Origin: JBBQXY01 sp051004815
GTDB taxonomy: Bacteria > Chloroflexota > Ktedonobacteria > Ktedonobacterales > Ktedonobacteraceae
Direction of reading: 5' to 3'
DNA length: 6,475 nt
NCBI GenBank assembly: GCA_051004815.1
Contig: JBPCJY010000127.1
Coordinates: 1-6,475 of the forward strand
Shown here: in pieces, positions 1-6,178 of the stretch
Layout of the letters: the number at the start of each line of letters is the position of its first letter
Position numbering within the stretch: the first letter of the stretch is position 1
The notes under the pieces: model-generated
What the model was told of the DNA's origin: nothing
The model's input: only the letters and a program-made list of their open reading frames with translations
Databases searched by the model: none
Program-made: the position numbers and the translations under genes

Positions 1-84
1 CCGCAAGGGATCGCCCCTACTATATCCGTATGACGTGCGTAACATGCATCGTCGTATAGTAGGGGCGATCCCTTGCGGTCGCCC
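1..84. repeat. Facing pair of REP-like units (24-bp perfect inverted repeat)
   Basis: Bases 1-24 and 55-78 are exact reverse complements, separated by a 30-base spacer. The right unit is itself a hairpin: GGGCGA at 63-68 pairs with TCGCCC at 79-84 around a 10-base loop. The left unit probably continues past the window edge, since only its inner half is present. A third, partial match (CGCCCCTACT) lies at 158-167 and repeats bases 12-21. The layout resembles two REP-type units in opposite orientation, and GTAGGGGCG words are, from memory, dispersed in Ktedonobacteria. It could also act as a bidirectional terminator for a gene to the left, although no T-run follows. Confidence 0.75.
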
Positions 85-99
85 TGGTCATCATTCACA
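85..99 (+). repeat. 15-bp word shared with the right end of the window
   Basis: The word TGGTCATCATTCACA here recurs exactly and in the same orientation at 6335-6349. Past the identical part the two copies share only a loose T-rich resemblance (a GGCTCTGGGTTTATT-like stretch here, AGCCTTATGTATT there). It is probably part of a dispersed intergenic repeat family rather than a functional site of the kinase gene. Confidence 0.55.
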
Positions 100-186
100 G
101 GCTCTGGGTTTATTCGTCAATGCGATTGCGTTGTGGTAAAATCAGTCCATACTTGAACGCCCCTACTTTAATGTCAATCCGCAGCG

Positions 187-219
187 ATTTGCCGAACATT
201 ATGCTATGGTTCGGCAAAT
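187..219. promoter_or_regulatory. 11-bp perfect dyad upstream of the kinase gene (operator or RNA hairpin)
   Basis: ATTTGCCGAAC at 187-197 is the exact reverse complement of GTTCGGCAAAT at 209-219, with an 11-base spacer. The size and symmetry suit a dimeric repressor site, in the general style of CIRCE-like operators though the wording differs, or a stable hairpin in the 5' leader. It lies 59 bases before the kinase start. No T-run follows, so a terminator is unlikely. No convincing -35/-10 pair stands out beside it; TAAAAT at 137-142 is the best upstream -10-like word. Confidence 0.5.
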
Positions 220-278
220 GCTGAAATAATAGGCTAACGCAAGGTGCAACAAATACATATATAAGGAGCGGCACGCGT

Positions 279-2063
279 ATGTTGGATCGGACAGGGCAAC
301 AACTGGGTAACTATGTTTTAAAGAGCTTACTGGGGCAAGGTGGCTTTGCTGATGTTTACCTGGGAGAGCATATCTACCTCAAGCGATTGGTGGCGGTCAA
401 GGTGTTACAGATGCGCATGACGCAGAATGAATTGCAAGAGTTTGTGCTAGAAGCCCAGATGATTGCTGCCCTCGAACACACCCATATTGTGCGCGTCCAT
501 GATTTTGGCGTCGATGGGGACACCTCTTTCCTGGTGATGGATTATGCTCCCCACGGGAGTTTGCGTCATAAACATGCAAAGGGGACGCCTTTACCGCTGG
601 TGACGATAGTTTCCTATGTGAAGCAGGTCGCGGCAGCTTTGCAATACGCCCACGATCAGAAACTGATACATCGTGATATCAAGCCTGAGAATATGCTACT
701 GGGAAAGCACAATGATGTGCTCGTCTCCGATTTTGGCCTGGCAGTGGTGGCACGCAGCACGCGCTCCTGGGAAGAGCAAAAGATTGCTGGTACGGCTCCC
801 TATATGTCTCCAGAACACTTTAGAGCGAAGGCTGTTCCTGCCAGCGACCAATATTCACTGGCGGTTGCCGTCTACGAATGGCTAACTGGCTCGCCTCCCT
901 TTGATGAGGGCAATTTCATGCAATTGGGCTACCAGCATAGCTATGTACCCGTGCCGCCGTTGCACGAGAAAAATCCGGCGATTACTGTGCCAGCGCGGCT
1001 TGAGCAGGTGGTGATGAAGGGTTTGGCTAAGGAGCCAGGACAGCGTTTTGAGCGGATAGAGGCGTTCGCGAATGCTTTAGAACAGGCATTGAAGCCACAG
1101 AACCCGATTATTGCAACACCGCCAACCCCTCCAAAACCTGCCATAGTTTCTCCACCTATTGGAACGACACTTGTTACCTATCGTGAGCATACTGGTTGGG
1201 TAAATGCAGTTGCTTGGGTACCAAATGGTACACATATCGCTTCAGGTTCAAATGATGCTTCTGCGCAAATATGGGATGCCAGGACAGGGAGCCAAAAAAG
1301 TAGCAATAAGGCAAGCGTCCTGATGGCAGTAGCATGGTCACTAGATGGAAAACGTCTTGCTTACGGTGGAGGTGATTTTAAAGTGTATATATGGGATCCG
1401 GTGCAACGGCATGAAATACTACAGTATACGGGGCATTCTGACTGGATATATGCATTAAGCTGGTCACCTGATGGTCGCTATATTGTCTCTGGTGGGGGGT
1501 ATGCTGCTGGGAAAGCACATGCACATGATTTTACCCTGCACATTTGGGATACAATAACAGGAACATGTTTGCTGAAATACAAAGGACATACAAAAGATGT
1601 ATACGCTATCCAGTGGTCACCCGATGGGAGATTTATCGCTTCTGGCGGCGATGACAATGTAGTACGGGTATGGGAAGTGACAACGGGAAGACTAGTATAT
1701 ACCTATACGAGGCATACCCTTATTGTTAAGGCGATAGCGTGGTCAAGAGATAGTCGTCGGCTGGTCTCAGGCAGTGCAGATGGGACAGTACAAGTTTGGG
1801 ATGCTTTAACTGGAGACAAGGTACTGAGCTATGGTGGTCAGGCAGATGTTGTTATGACAGTAGCCTGGTCATCAGATGGGAGGCAAATAGCCTCTGGGGG
1901 TGGAGATACGATGGTACACATTTGGGATGCGATGACAGGAAAGACTATCTACGTCTATAAGGGACATTCGGATTTCGTGAATGCATTATCATGGTCGCCA
2001 GATAGTACACGCATTGCCTCTGGTGGAGCGGATAAAACGGTGCAAGTGTGGCAGGCGAGGTGA
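279..2063 (+). CDS. Soluble Ser/Thr protein kinase fused to a seven-bladed WD40 propeller
   Basis: This 594-residue protein is a PknB/Hanks-type kinase (about 12-270), a Pro-rich linker (273-297) and a WD40 propeller (about 298-594). The kinase looks active: Gly-rich loop GQGGFADV (19-26), Lys41, Glu58, HRDIKPEN (131-138, catalytic Asp133), DFG (151-153) and GTAPYMSPE (171-179). Seven blades start near 301, 343, 383, 434, 476, 518 and 560; the short last blade can be closed by the strand before residue 301, so one ring is complete. There is no signal peptide or membrane segment, so it should be cytosolic, unlike many bacterial PknB kinases. AAGGAG at 263-268 lies 10 bases before the ATG. The propeller half is clearly more AT-rich than the kinase half. 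It presumably phosphorylates Ser/Thr in proteins bound or sensed by the propeller; the substrate is unknown. Confidence 0.95.
   Translation: MLDRTGQQLGNYVLKSLLGQGGFADVYLGEHIYLKRLVAVKVLQMRMTQNELQEFVLEAQMIAALEHTHIVRVHDFGVDGDTSFLVMDYAPHGSLRHKHAKGTPLPLVTIVSYVKQVAAALQYAHDQKLIHRDIKPENMLLGKHNDVLVSDFGLAVVARSTRSWEEQKIAGTAPYMSPEHFRAKAVPASDQYSLAVAVYEWLTGSPPFDEGNFMQLGYQHSYVPVPPLHEKNPAITVPARLEQVVMKGLAKEPGQRFERIEAFANALEQALKPQNPIIATPPTPPKPAIVSPPIGTTLVTYREHTGWVNAVAWVPNGTHIASGSNDASAQIWDARTGSQKSSNKASVLMAVAWSLDGKRLAYGGGDFKVYIWDPVQRHEILQYTGHSDWIYALSWSPDGRYIVSGGGYAAGKAHAHDFTLHIWDTITGTCLLKYKGHTKDVYAIQWSPDGRFIASGGDDNVVRVWEVTTGRLVYTYTRHTLIVKAIAWSRDSRRLVSGSADGTVQVWDALTGDKVLSYGGQADVVMTVAWSSDGRQIASGGGDTMVHIWDAMTGKTIYVYKGHSDFVNALSWSPDSTRIASGGADKTVQVWQAR
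1179..2060 (+). repeat. Seven imperfect in-gene repeats encoding WD40 blades
   Basis: Units of about 126 bases repeat through the 3' half of the kinase gene. Blades 4, 5 and 6 are each exactly 42 residues, blade 2 is 40 and blade 3 is 51 because of an insert at about 408-418. The words TGGTCA and GATGGGAG recur at matching points, so the similarity is visible in DNA as well as protein. The GH pair early in the blade is kept in blades 3, 4 and 7, is reduced to H in 1 and 5, and is lost in 2 and 6. Confidence 0.85.
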
Positions 2064-2111
2064 GGGAAAGAAGCGATTAGACAATAGTACTAGCGTTCTA
2101 AATCCGTTCTA

Positions 2112-2137
2112 AAAAGCCTTGCGTAATGCAGGCTTTT
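2112..2137 (+). terminator. Intrinsic-type terminator after the kinase gene
   Basis: AAAAGCCT at 2112-2119 pairs exactly with AGGCTTTT at 2130-2137, and the inner GC/GC pairs (2121-2122 with 2128-2129) can extend the stem past a bulge. The four T residues belong to the stem itself, so the tail is short. It sits 49 bases after the kinase stop codon, and the A-rich left arm could serve either strand. Confidence 0.6.
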
Positions 2138-2147
2138 AGTATATACT
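2119..2147 (+). promoter_or_regulatory. Possible promoter for the VCBS membrane-protein gene
   Basis: TTGCGT at 2119-2124 and TATACT at 2142-2147 are separated by 17 bases, which fits a primary-sigma promoter with a good -10 and a moderate -35. The -35 lies inside the preceding terminator hairpin. A second TATACT at 2154-2159 has no matching -35. AGTATATACT at 2138-2147 is a perfect 10-bp palindrome. This is prediction by eye only. Confidence 0.35.
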
Positions 2148-2213
2148 CTGTTCTATACTGGATTGGAACACACGTTCAATTTGCGGATTTTTCCAAGAGA
2201 GGACGGTACTGAT

Positions 2214-3029
2214 GTGGAACAGAGACGAACGCAGCAGCGTGGGATAAATAGCTCTGTCCGAAAGACGCAGGTCAGGCATACTGAAGATGTGGAAGAGGAT
2301 GGGTATGATGATGTCTGGCCACCGCGCATGTCTAACTCGACTTTGCGTTACCAGGACCTGGCGGATGTGCGAACGGAAGTGGGTCGGGTGCCAGCAGATG
2401 TACGGGTGCTTGCCAGCCAACATACAAACAGAGTAGGCCCTAAATCGACCATTCCACCGCGCAGTCGTGCGACCCAAACGGGGATACCGGTTGTGCCGAT
2501 TTCACAACGCAGACAGTCGGTGCCTGTGCATGATGATGAAATTGCTGAGCGACATAGCGACCAACTGATTTTAGGCCGTAGTAGACCGCGCATCCACTGG
2601 ACGGTATTTGTGGGGATGGCGATGATTACGATGTTGCTGGGATGGGTTGTGCTGACGATGCTAGCCAATTGGTGGCAGGTCACGCAGGACGATTGGCATT
2701 ATGGTCGTCCCAGAACTTACCAGGTGGATATGGTGGTTGGTCATAGCGATTCGGCGGCTAACCCCAGCCATTTTGTAGCATTAAATCTGCACAGCCATAT
2801 ACAGGTTGTTGAGTTCCCCGGAGGAGACTCCTCTAAGGCCAAGGTTTATGTGGGGCCGACTTTAATTGGTCCTGGACAGGACCTCACGGTTGTAACGCTG
2901 AGTTTTAAGGATGTCAACGGTGATGGCAAATTAGATATGATTGTTAATGTGCAAGGTAGTCATTTTGTGTTTATTAATGAGAATGGACAGTTCCGCCCCG
3001 CCCGTCCCAATGAAAATGTACAATTGTGA
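2214..3029 (+). CDS. Single-pass membrane protein with FG-GAP/VCBS-type motif, function unknown
   Basis: I chose the GTG at 2214 because GAGAGGA at 2197-2203 lies 10 bases before it; the frame stays open upstream to a TTG at 2163, which has no ribosome binding site. The product is 271 residues. Residues 1-126 are polar, charged and probably disordered. A hydrophobic helix at about 127-153 follows the basic RSRPR, suggesting an N-in anchor. The remaining ~118 residues look beta-rich and would face outside. They contain DVNGDGKLD (233-241), the calcium-loop form seen in FG-GAP/VCBS repeats, followed by an IVNVQ...VFINENGQF stretch typical of such repeats. Only one motif is clear, so it is not a full propeller. 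I recall similar uncharacterised proteins in Ktedonobacteria but could not verify this. A ligand-binding or surface role is a guess. It is separated from the kinase by a terminator, so co-transcription is not implied. Confidence 0.85.
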   Translation: MEQRRTQQRGINSSVRKTQVRHTEDVEEDGYDDVWPPRMSNSTLRYQDLADVRTEVGRVPADVRVLASQHTNRVGPKSTIPPRSRATQTGIPVVPISQRRQSVPVHDDEIAERHSDQLILGRSRPRIHWTVFVGMAMITMLLGWVVLTMLANWWQVTQDDWHYGRPRTYQVDMVVGHSDSAANPSHFVALNLHSHIQVVEFPGGDSSKAKVYVGPTLIGPGQDLTVVTLSFKDVNGDGKLDMIVNVQGSHFVFINENGQFRPARPNENVQL

Positions 3030-3032
3030 CAA

Positions 3033-3072
3033 CAAAGGGCCACATACTGCATGTTCAGTATGTGGCCCTTTG
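3033..3072. terminator. 17-bp-stem hairpin between convergent genes
   Basis: Bases 3033-3049 are the exact reverse complement of 3056-3072, with a 6-base loop (CATGTT). It begins 3 bases after the stop of the membrane-protein gene on + and lies 19 bases beyond the stop of the small gene on -, so it probably ends transcription from both sides. Neither side has a long T-run; the distal arm ends in CCCTTTG on both strands, so it is a strong hairpin but not a textbook intrinsic terminator. Confidence 0.75.
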
Positions 3073-3091
3073 CTGTCTACAATTAAGATGG

Positions 3092-3361
3092 CTATGCAAC
3101 CGGGAACGTGCTCATTTCGCCGGTATCTTGACTGCTCTGAGTAAGCTGAGCAGGCATTTGCTGTGTCGCAATCATATGCAGCGTCATCGGTGTATGTGCA
3201 TGGGTGACTGGGAAAGTGTTAGCCGGAGTGGGTAGCTCGTTGGACCACTCGGCATTTTGAGGATTGGAGCGCAATGCCAGCACTGCGAAAATGACCATCC
3301 ATGCCAGTAAGAATCCAAGCAGAACCCAGATTATGACTGTCTGGTTGGGTATTTGTGCCAT
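3092..3361 (-). CDS. Small single-pass membrane protein, function unknown
   Basis: The product is 89 residues. The ATG at 3361 is preceded by GGGAG (complement of 3367-3371) with a 5-base gap, which is better than the upstream in-frame TTG (3391) or ATG (3373). A short N-terminus (MAQIPNQT) leads into one hydrophobic helix at about residues 9-31 (VIIWVLLGFLLAW and onward). A polar tail rich in Pro, Thr, Gln and His, with no Cys, fills the remaining ~58 residues. I recognise no domain. The high hydrophobicity followed by a low-complexity tail suggests a membrane anchor or a regulatory small protein. It faces the VCBS gene tail to tail and the AI-2E gene head to head, so it appears to be a single-gene unit. 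The clear ribosome binding site, membrane helix and flanking hairpin support it as real; it could still be a chance frame. Confidence 0.65.
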   Translation of the reverse strand: MAQIPNQTVIIWVLLGFLLAWMVIFAVLALRSNPQNAEWSNELPTPANTFPVTHAHTPMTLHMIATQQMPAQLTQSSQDTGEMSTFPVA

Positions 3362-3427
3362 CGATACTCCCATGGGTGTTTTCTCTTTCAAGCACCGTTA
3401 GTGCAGGTTAAGTGATGAATATCCCTG

Positions 3428-3433
3428 TATACT
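3428..3433 (+). promoter_or_regulatory. -10-like TATACT in the divergent spacer
   Basis: TATACT lies 215 bases before the chosen start of the AI-2E gene. The hexamer 17 bases upstream (AGGTTA, 3405-3410) is a poor -35, so this is weak. If used, it gives a leader of about 210 bases. The 287-bp spacer (3362-3648) must also hold the promoter of the divergent small gene, for which I see no clear -35/-10 pair. Confidence 0.25.
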
Positions 3434-3507
3434 AATAGACGGATGTGTTGAGTAATCTTAACGTTAGTTACATTTGGCTAGAGATACCGGGAAAATGGAG
3501 TAAGTAC

Positions 3508-3535
3508 AATAGCAATGTTTGCGAATATTGCTATT
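3508..3535. promoter_or_regulatory. Dyad in the AI-2E gene leader
   Basis: AATAGCAAT at 3508-3516 is the exact reverse complement of ATTGCTATT at 3527-3535, with a 10-base spacer that can pair further using G-U pairs. It lies about 115 bases before the start codon and is AT-rich, so it could be an operator or a modest RNA hairpin. A perfect 8-bp palindrome TAACGTTA (3459-3466) lies further upstream. Confidence 0.4.
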
Positions 3536-3648
3536 ACAAGGACGCTGAGGGAATGCGAAAAGTTTCAATGGATAACTTGCTCTTTTGGCCGAAACCTGTC
3601 ACAATAGCGATAGAGCTAAGGCGGTTCGATAACAAAGGAACAACATAT

Positions 3649-5010
3649 ATGGAACGAGTGAATTGGCAGCGAACACGCGATATTCTTATAAGTATGATCT
3701 GTATCGGTATTATCGCCTGGTATGCCTGGGGGCTACTCTTGGGTGTGTTTGTCCACGCGGTTGTCTTGCTGCTATTGTCATTGGCGGTAGCATTTTTACT
3801 GACTCCGGCAGTGAATTTCCTGGCCAAGAATGGCATTCCGCGTGCAGCCACGACATTGATTATGTATGTGGTGGTATTGGCGATGCTTGGTGGACTGGCC
3901 TATGCTCTGGTCTTCTCGCTCATCCAGCAGGTGTTAGCTTTTTCCGACAAAATCGCGCTCTATGCATCCCAACTGCCTACGCTTTCGGCAAAATTGCAAC
4001 AATTTTTGGTGGCGCAAGGTATTCCACAAACTAGTATCAACTCGGCACTCAGTGAAATTCAAGGCCAGGCGACATCCTTCGCACAATCAACTGCTACCAA
4101 TGTTTTGAATATTGCCCTGATTGTTACGAATACCTTAATTGATCTACTGCTGGTGCTGGTGCTGAGTTTCTACTTTACGCTTGATGGCAAGCACTTGCGT
4201 GATAGCATTATCAGTATTGTGCCGAAGCGTTCTATGCCGCATGTGCTGTTGTTTGAAGACGCGCTCAACCGTGTTGTGGGAAACTATATTCGTGGACAGC
4301 TGACGCTGGCACTGATTATTGGTGTGCTGGCAGGTGTCGGATGTTTCTTCCTGGGGTTAAGTGGATATGCCATCATCATTGGGGTATTGGCGTTCCTTTT
4401 CGAGACGATTCCTATGGTTGGGCCGGCCCTGGCATCGATTCCAGCTATATTGCTGTCGCTCTTGCTACCGGGGCCTTTCCCGCGTACCTTCTGGATTATC
4501 ATTTACTTTGTGGCGATACAGATGGTTGAGAGTAATGTGCTTGGTCCACGTATTGTTGGGCATGCTGTTGGGCTGCATCCGGTGGCCTCGTTGCTGGCCT
4601 TAATTGTGGGTGCGCAGTTGTTCGGGGCATTTGGGGCGTTGTTGGCAACACCCATTGTGGCGGCGGCCTGGGTGGTGGTGGCTAGCTTATATCGTTCCAT
4701 CGTGCGTGGTGAAACCGCGGATCAGATGTTGGCTAACAAGCGTAAACCCTGGGTGATTCGCCCGCATTATCCATTTGCTCTGCGCGGCAGAAGGAACACG
4801 ATTTCATTGAGCGATAAGCTTATTATTAAGGAAGATGAACCGCCAGGCGATAATGATGAGGATACTAATGATATGCGAGGACAGTATGTGCCAGAGCCTC
4901 CTGCGCACATCAAGAGCAATTCGATACACCTCGATCATATTGACCTGTTGCGTACAGTGCCTGATATCAAAGATGATCCGCCTTTGAACACAACGGAGGA
5001 CGAAGAGTGA
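3649..5010 (+). CDS. AI-2E family transporter (PF01594-type membrane protein)
   Basis: The product is 453 residues. I placed the start at the ATG at 3649 because AAAGGA (3634-3639) lies 9 bases upstream and MERVNWQRTRDI is a usual AI-2E N-terminus; the frame stays open to a GTG at 3445, but those 68 codons look non-coding. Hydrophobic segments lie at about 12-34, 36-54, 67-93, 153-177, 217-238, 240-272 (with ETIPMVGPALASIP, the family's conserved loop), 280-292 and 311-346 (LHPVASLLAL, then FGAFGALLATPIV). The soluble, amphipathic region at 95-150 is also typical. Residues 351-453 form a long charged tail ending in acidic DEE, beyond the family's usual ~350-residue core. Members are permease-like: some export AI-2 or other small molecules and others are Na+/H+ antiporters, so the substrate is unknown. 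It is a single-gene unit closed by its own terminator. Confidence 0.93.
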   Translation: MERVNWQRTRDILISMICIGIIAWYAWGLLLGVFVHAVVLLLLSLAVAFLLTPAVNFLAKNGIPRAATTLIMYVVVLAMLGGLAYALVFSLIQQVLAFSDKIALYASQLPTLSAKLQQFLVAQGIPQTSINSALSEIQGQATSFAQSTATNVLNIALIVTNTLIDLLLVLVLSFYFTLDGKHLRDSIISIVPKRSMPHVLLFEDALNRVVGNYIRGQLTLALIIGVLAGVGCFFLGLSGYAIIIGVLAFLFETIPMVGPALASIPAILLSLLLPGPFPRTFWIIIYFVAIQMVESNVLGPRIVGHAVGLHPVASLLALIVGAQLFGAFGALLATPIVAAAWVVVASLYRSIVRGETADQMLANKRKPWVIRPHYPFALRGRRNTISLSDKLIIKEDEPPGDNDEDTNDMRGQYVPEPPAHIKSNSIHLDHIDLLRTVPDIKDDPPLNTTEDEE

Positions 5011-5045
5011 AGAGATGCAGAGCTGACAGCTCTGCATCTCTTTTT
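5010..5045 (+). terminator. Strong intrinsic terminator after the AI-2E gene
   Basis: AGAGATGCAGAGCT (5011-5024) pairs exactly with AGCTCTGCATCTCT (5028-5041) around the 3-base loop GAC, and the run TTTTT at 5041-5045 follows. The last base of the TGA stop codon can pair with T5042. This is a textbook Rho-independent terminator for the + strand. On the - strand the stem also lies beyond the Trk operon's end but lacks a T-run there. Confidence 0.92.
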
Positions 5046-5065
5046 GGCAGATCGTGTGATATGTT

Positions 5066-5728
5066 TTAGCGAGTAGTGCCTAATGCGGTGCGTAAAGCCT
5101 CTTCACCTTCGCGATTGACCAGTGCATAGACCTCGTCATTCGCCACAATCTTCGTGTCCGCGTTGGGAACGATGTATTCTTTGTCACGGATAATGAGGAC
5201 GATATTGCCGCTGCGGGGAAGATTTATGGTACTTAACGTTTTGCCCACGATAGGTGATTCTGTGGGTACGCGTATCTCCATAATCTCCAAACCGGCTCGC
5301 TTGAGGGTCATCAATGAGACGAATGGCGTGCCGGGGAGTTCCGCCTCGATCAAGGAGAGGATGGATTTTGTGGGGCTGACGGTGATGTCAATGCCCAGCT
5401 TTTGGAAGATAAGCTCATGTTTAGGGTTATTGAGGCGGGCTATGGTACGAGCAACTTTAAAGCGTTTCTTGGCCATCTGGCAAATGACCAGGTTGTCTTC
5501 GTCTTCGCCGGTGACAGCAATGACCACGTCAGCGCGGTTGACACCGACCTCTTCCATGGTTCTGGCTTCACAGGCATCGCCATGCACGACCGATTGCCCG
5601 AGCTCTTCATTCAGGCCCTGAAAGCGTGTGCCGCCTTTTTCCAACAAAAGGACCTCGTGTCCCTGATTCAACAAGCTTTTGGTGAGATAGTAGCCGACGT
5701 CGCCGCCGCCGCCAATAATGATATACAT
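5066..5728 (-). CDS. TrkA/RCK-type NAD-binding potassium-transport regulator (TrkA_N + TrkA_C)
   Basis: The product is 220 residues, the usual length of a TrkA/KtrA-type subunit. The first ~130 residues are a Rossmann fold: GGGGDVG at 6-12 supplies GxGxxG, Glu30 at the end of the second strand is placed to hold the nucleotide ribose, and GDA (50-52), IAVTGEDEDNL (70-80) and the ARLNNP strand (97-102) follow the family pattern. Residues ~138-220 are a TrkA_C (RCK_C) domain with the typical MEIRVPTESPIVGKTL, IVLIIR and IVANDEVYAL elements. It is a cytosolic gating subunit for a Trk/Ktr-type K+ transporter or channel, controlled by NAD(H)/ATP or related ligands. The ATG at 5728 lies 9 bases past the stop of the upstream Trk gene, so the two form an operon; the A/G-rich AGGAAGAGG (complement of 5742-5750) overlaps that gene's end and sits rather far from the ATG. 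No membrane subunit is in the window. Confidence 0.93.
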   Translation of the reverse strand: MYIIIGGGGDVGYYLTKSLLNQGHEVLLLEKGGTRFQGLNEELGQSVVHGDACEARTMEEVGVNRADVVIAVTGEDEDNLVICQMAKKRFKVARTIARLNNPKHELIFQKLGIDITVSPTKSILSLIEAELPGTPFVSLMTLKRAGLEIMEIRVPTESPIVGKTLSTINLPRSGNIVLIIRDKEYIVPNADTKIVANDEVYALVNREGEEALRTALGTTR

Positions 5729-5737
5729 ACGGGTACT

Positions 5738-6166
5738 CTAACCTCTTCCTTTGTTTGTATTCTGCTTGCCATCGAGCAGGGCATCAAACAACATTTGCGC
5801 TCCGATCACCGTTGGGCTGATAGTTTCAAGGCCAAGTTCAGTGTAGGTACTTTGCCGGATAGGGTCGTAGATGCGGCACACGACCTTTTTGATATTGAAG
5901 ATTTCTTTCGCGACCTGACTGGCCATAATATTGCGGTTATCGCCATTTGTGACGGCGGCGAAGGCGTCGGCCTCTTTGATGCCGGCACGGATCAGTATAT
6001 CTTCATCAATGCCGTTGCCAATCACTGTCTCGCCGCCAAATTTGGGGTCAAGGCGACGAAACGCCTCACTGCTGTAATCGATAATCGAGACTTTATGTCC
6101 TGCCATATCCATCATGCTAGCCAGCATTGCACCAACGCGGCCACAGCCAAGGATCACAATTTTCAC
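5738..6166 (-). CDS. Short TrkA_N-only NAD-binding protein, partner of the downstream Trk gene
   Basis: The product is 142 residues with the GTG at 6166: AGGAGG (complement of 6173-6178) lies 6 bases before it. A GTG one codon earlier (6169) is only 3 bases from the site, and the ATG at 6171 is out of frame and reads straight into a stop. The sequence is a Rossmann (TrkA_N) domain: GCGRVG at 7-12 gives GxGxxG, Asp30 ends the second strand, and VIGNGIDEDIL, AVTNGDNRN and VVCRIYDP follow the family pattern. It stops after the fold with no TrkA_C domain, whereas the neighbour has one. The 9-base gap to the neighbour shows co-transcription, so the likely role is a paired K+ transport regulator. 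The frame is intact and ends in a polar, basic tail (GKQNTNKGRG), so this looks like a genuine short protein rather than a frameshift, but loss of a C-terminal domain cannot be excluded. Confidence 0.9.
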   Translation of the reverse strand: MKIVILGCGRVGAMLASMMDMAGHKVSIIDYSSEAFRRLDPKFGGETVIGNGIDEDILIRAGIKEADAFAAVTNGDNRNIMASQVAKEIFNIKKVVCRIYDPIRQSTYTELGLETISPTVIGAQMLFDALLDGKQNTNKGRG

Positions 6167-6172
6167 CACATG

Positions 6173-6178
6173 CCTCCT
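6173..6178 (-). promoter_or_regulatory. Consensus ribosome binding site that sets the Trk start
   Basis: AGGAGG on the - strand is a full Shine-Dalgarno sequence. It decides between the two adjacent GTG codons (6169 and 6166) and excludes the longer frame that would begin at 6235, whose first 23 codons lie upstream of and across this site. Confidence 0.8.

Noticed and set aside
1..84. CRISPR array
   Set aside because: Only two units, and they are inverted rather than direct; there is no regular repeat-spacer pattern or cas gene.
1179..2060. Tandem repeat as a mobile or satellite element
   Set aside because: The ~126-base period is fully explained by in-frame WD40 blades.
2163..2213. Upstream TTG start for the VCBS membrane protein
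   Set aside because: No ribosome binding site precedes the TTG, whereas the GTG at 2214 has GAGAGGA at a 10-base gap; I kept the shorter version, though the longer one remains possible.
2136..2477. 113-codon - strand frame (and 2348-2683, -) opposite the VCBS gene
   Set aside because: Both overlap the + strand gene with membrane helix and VCBS motif; their translations are Arg/Cys/Trp rich with no recognisable fold.
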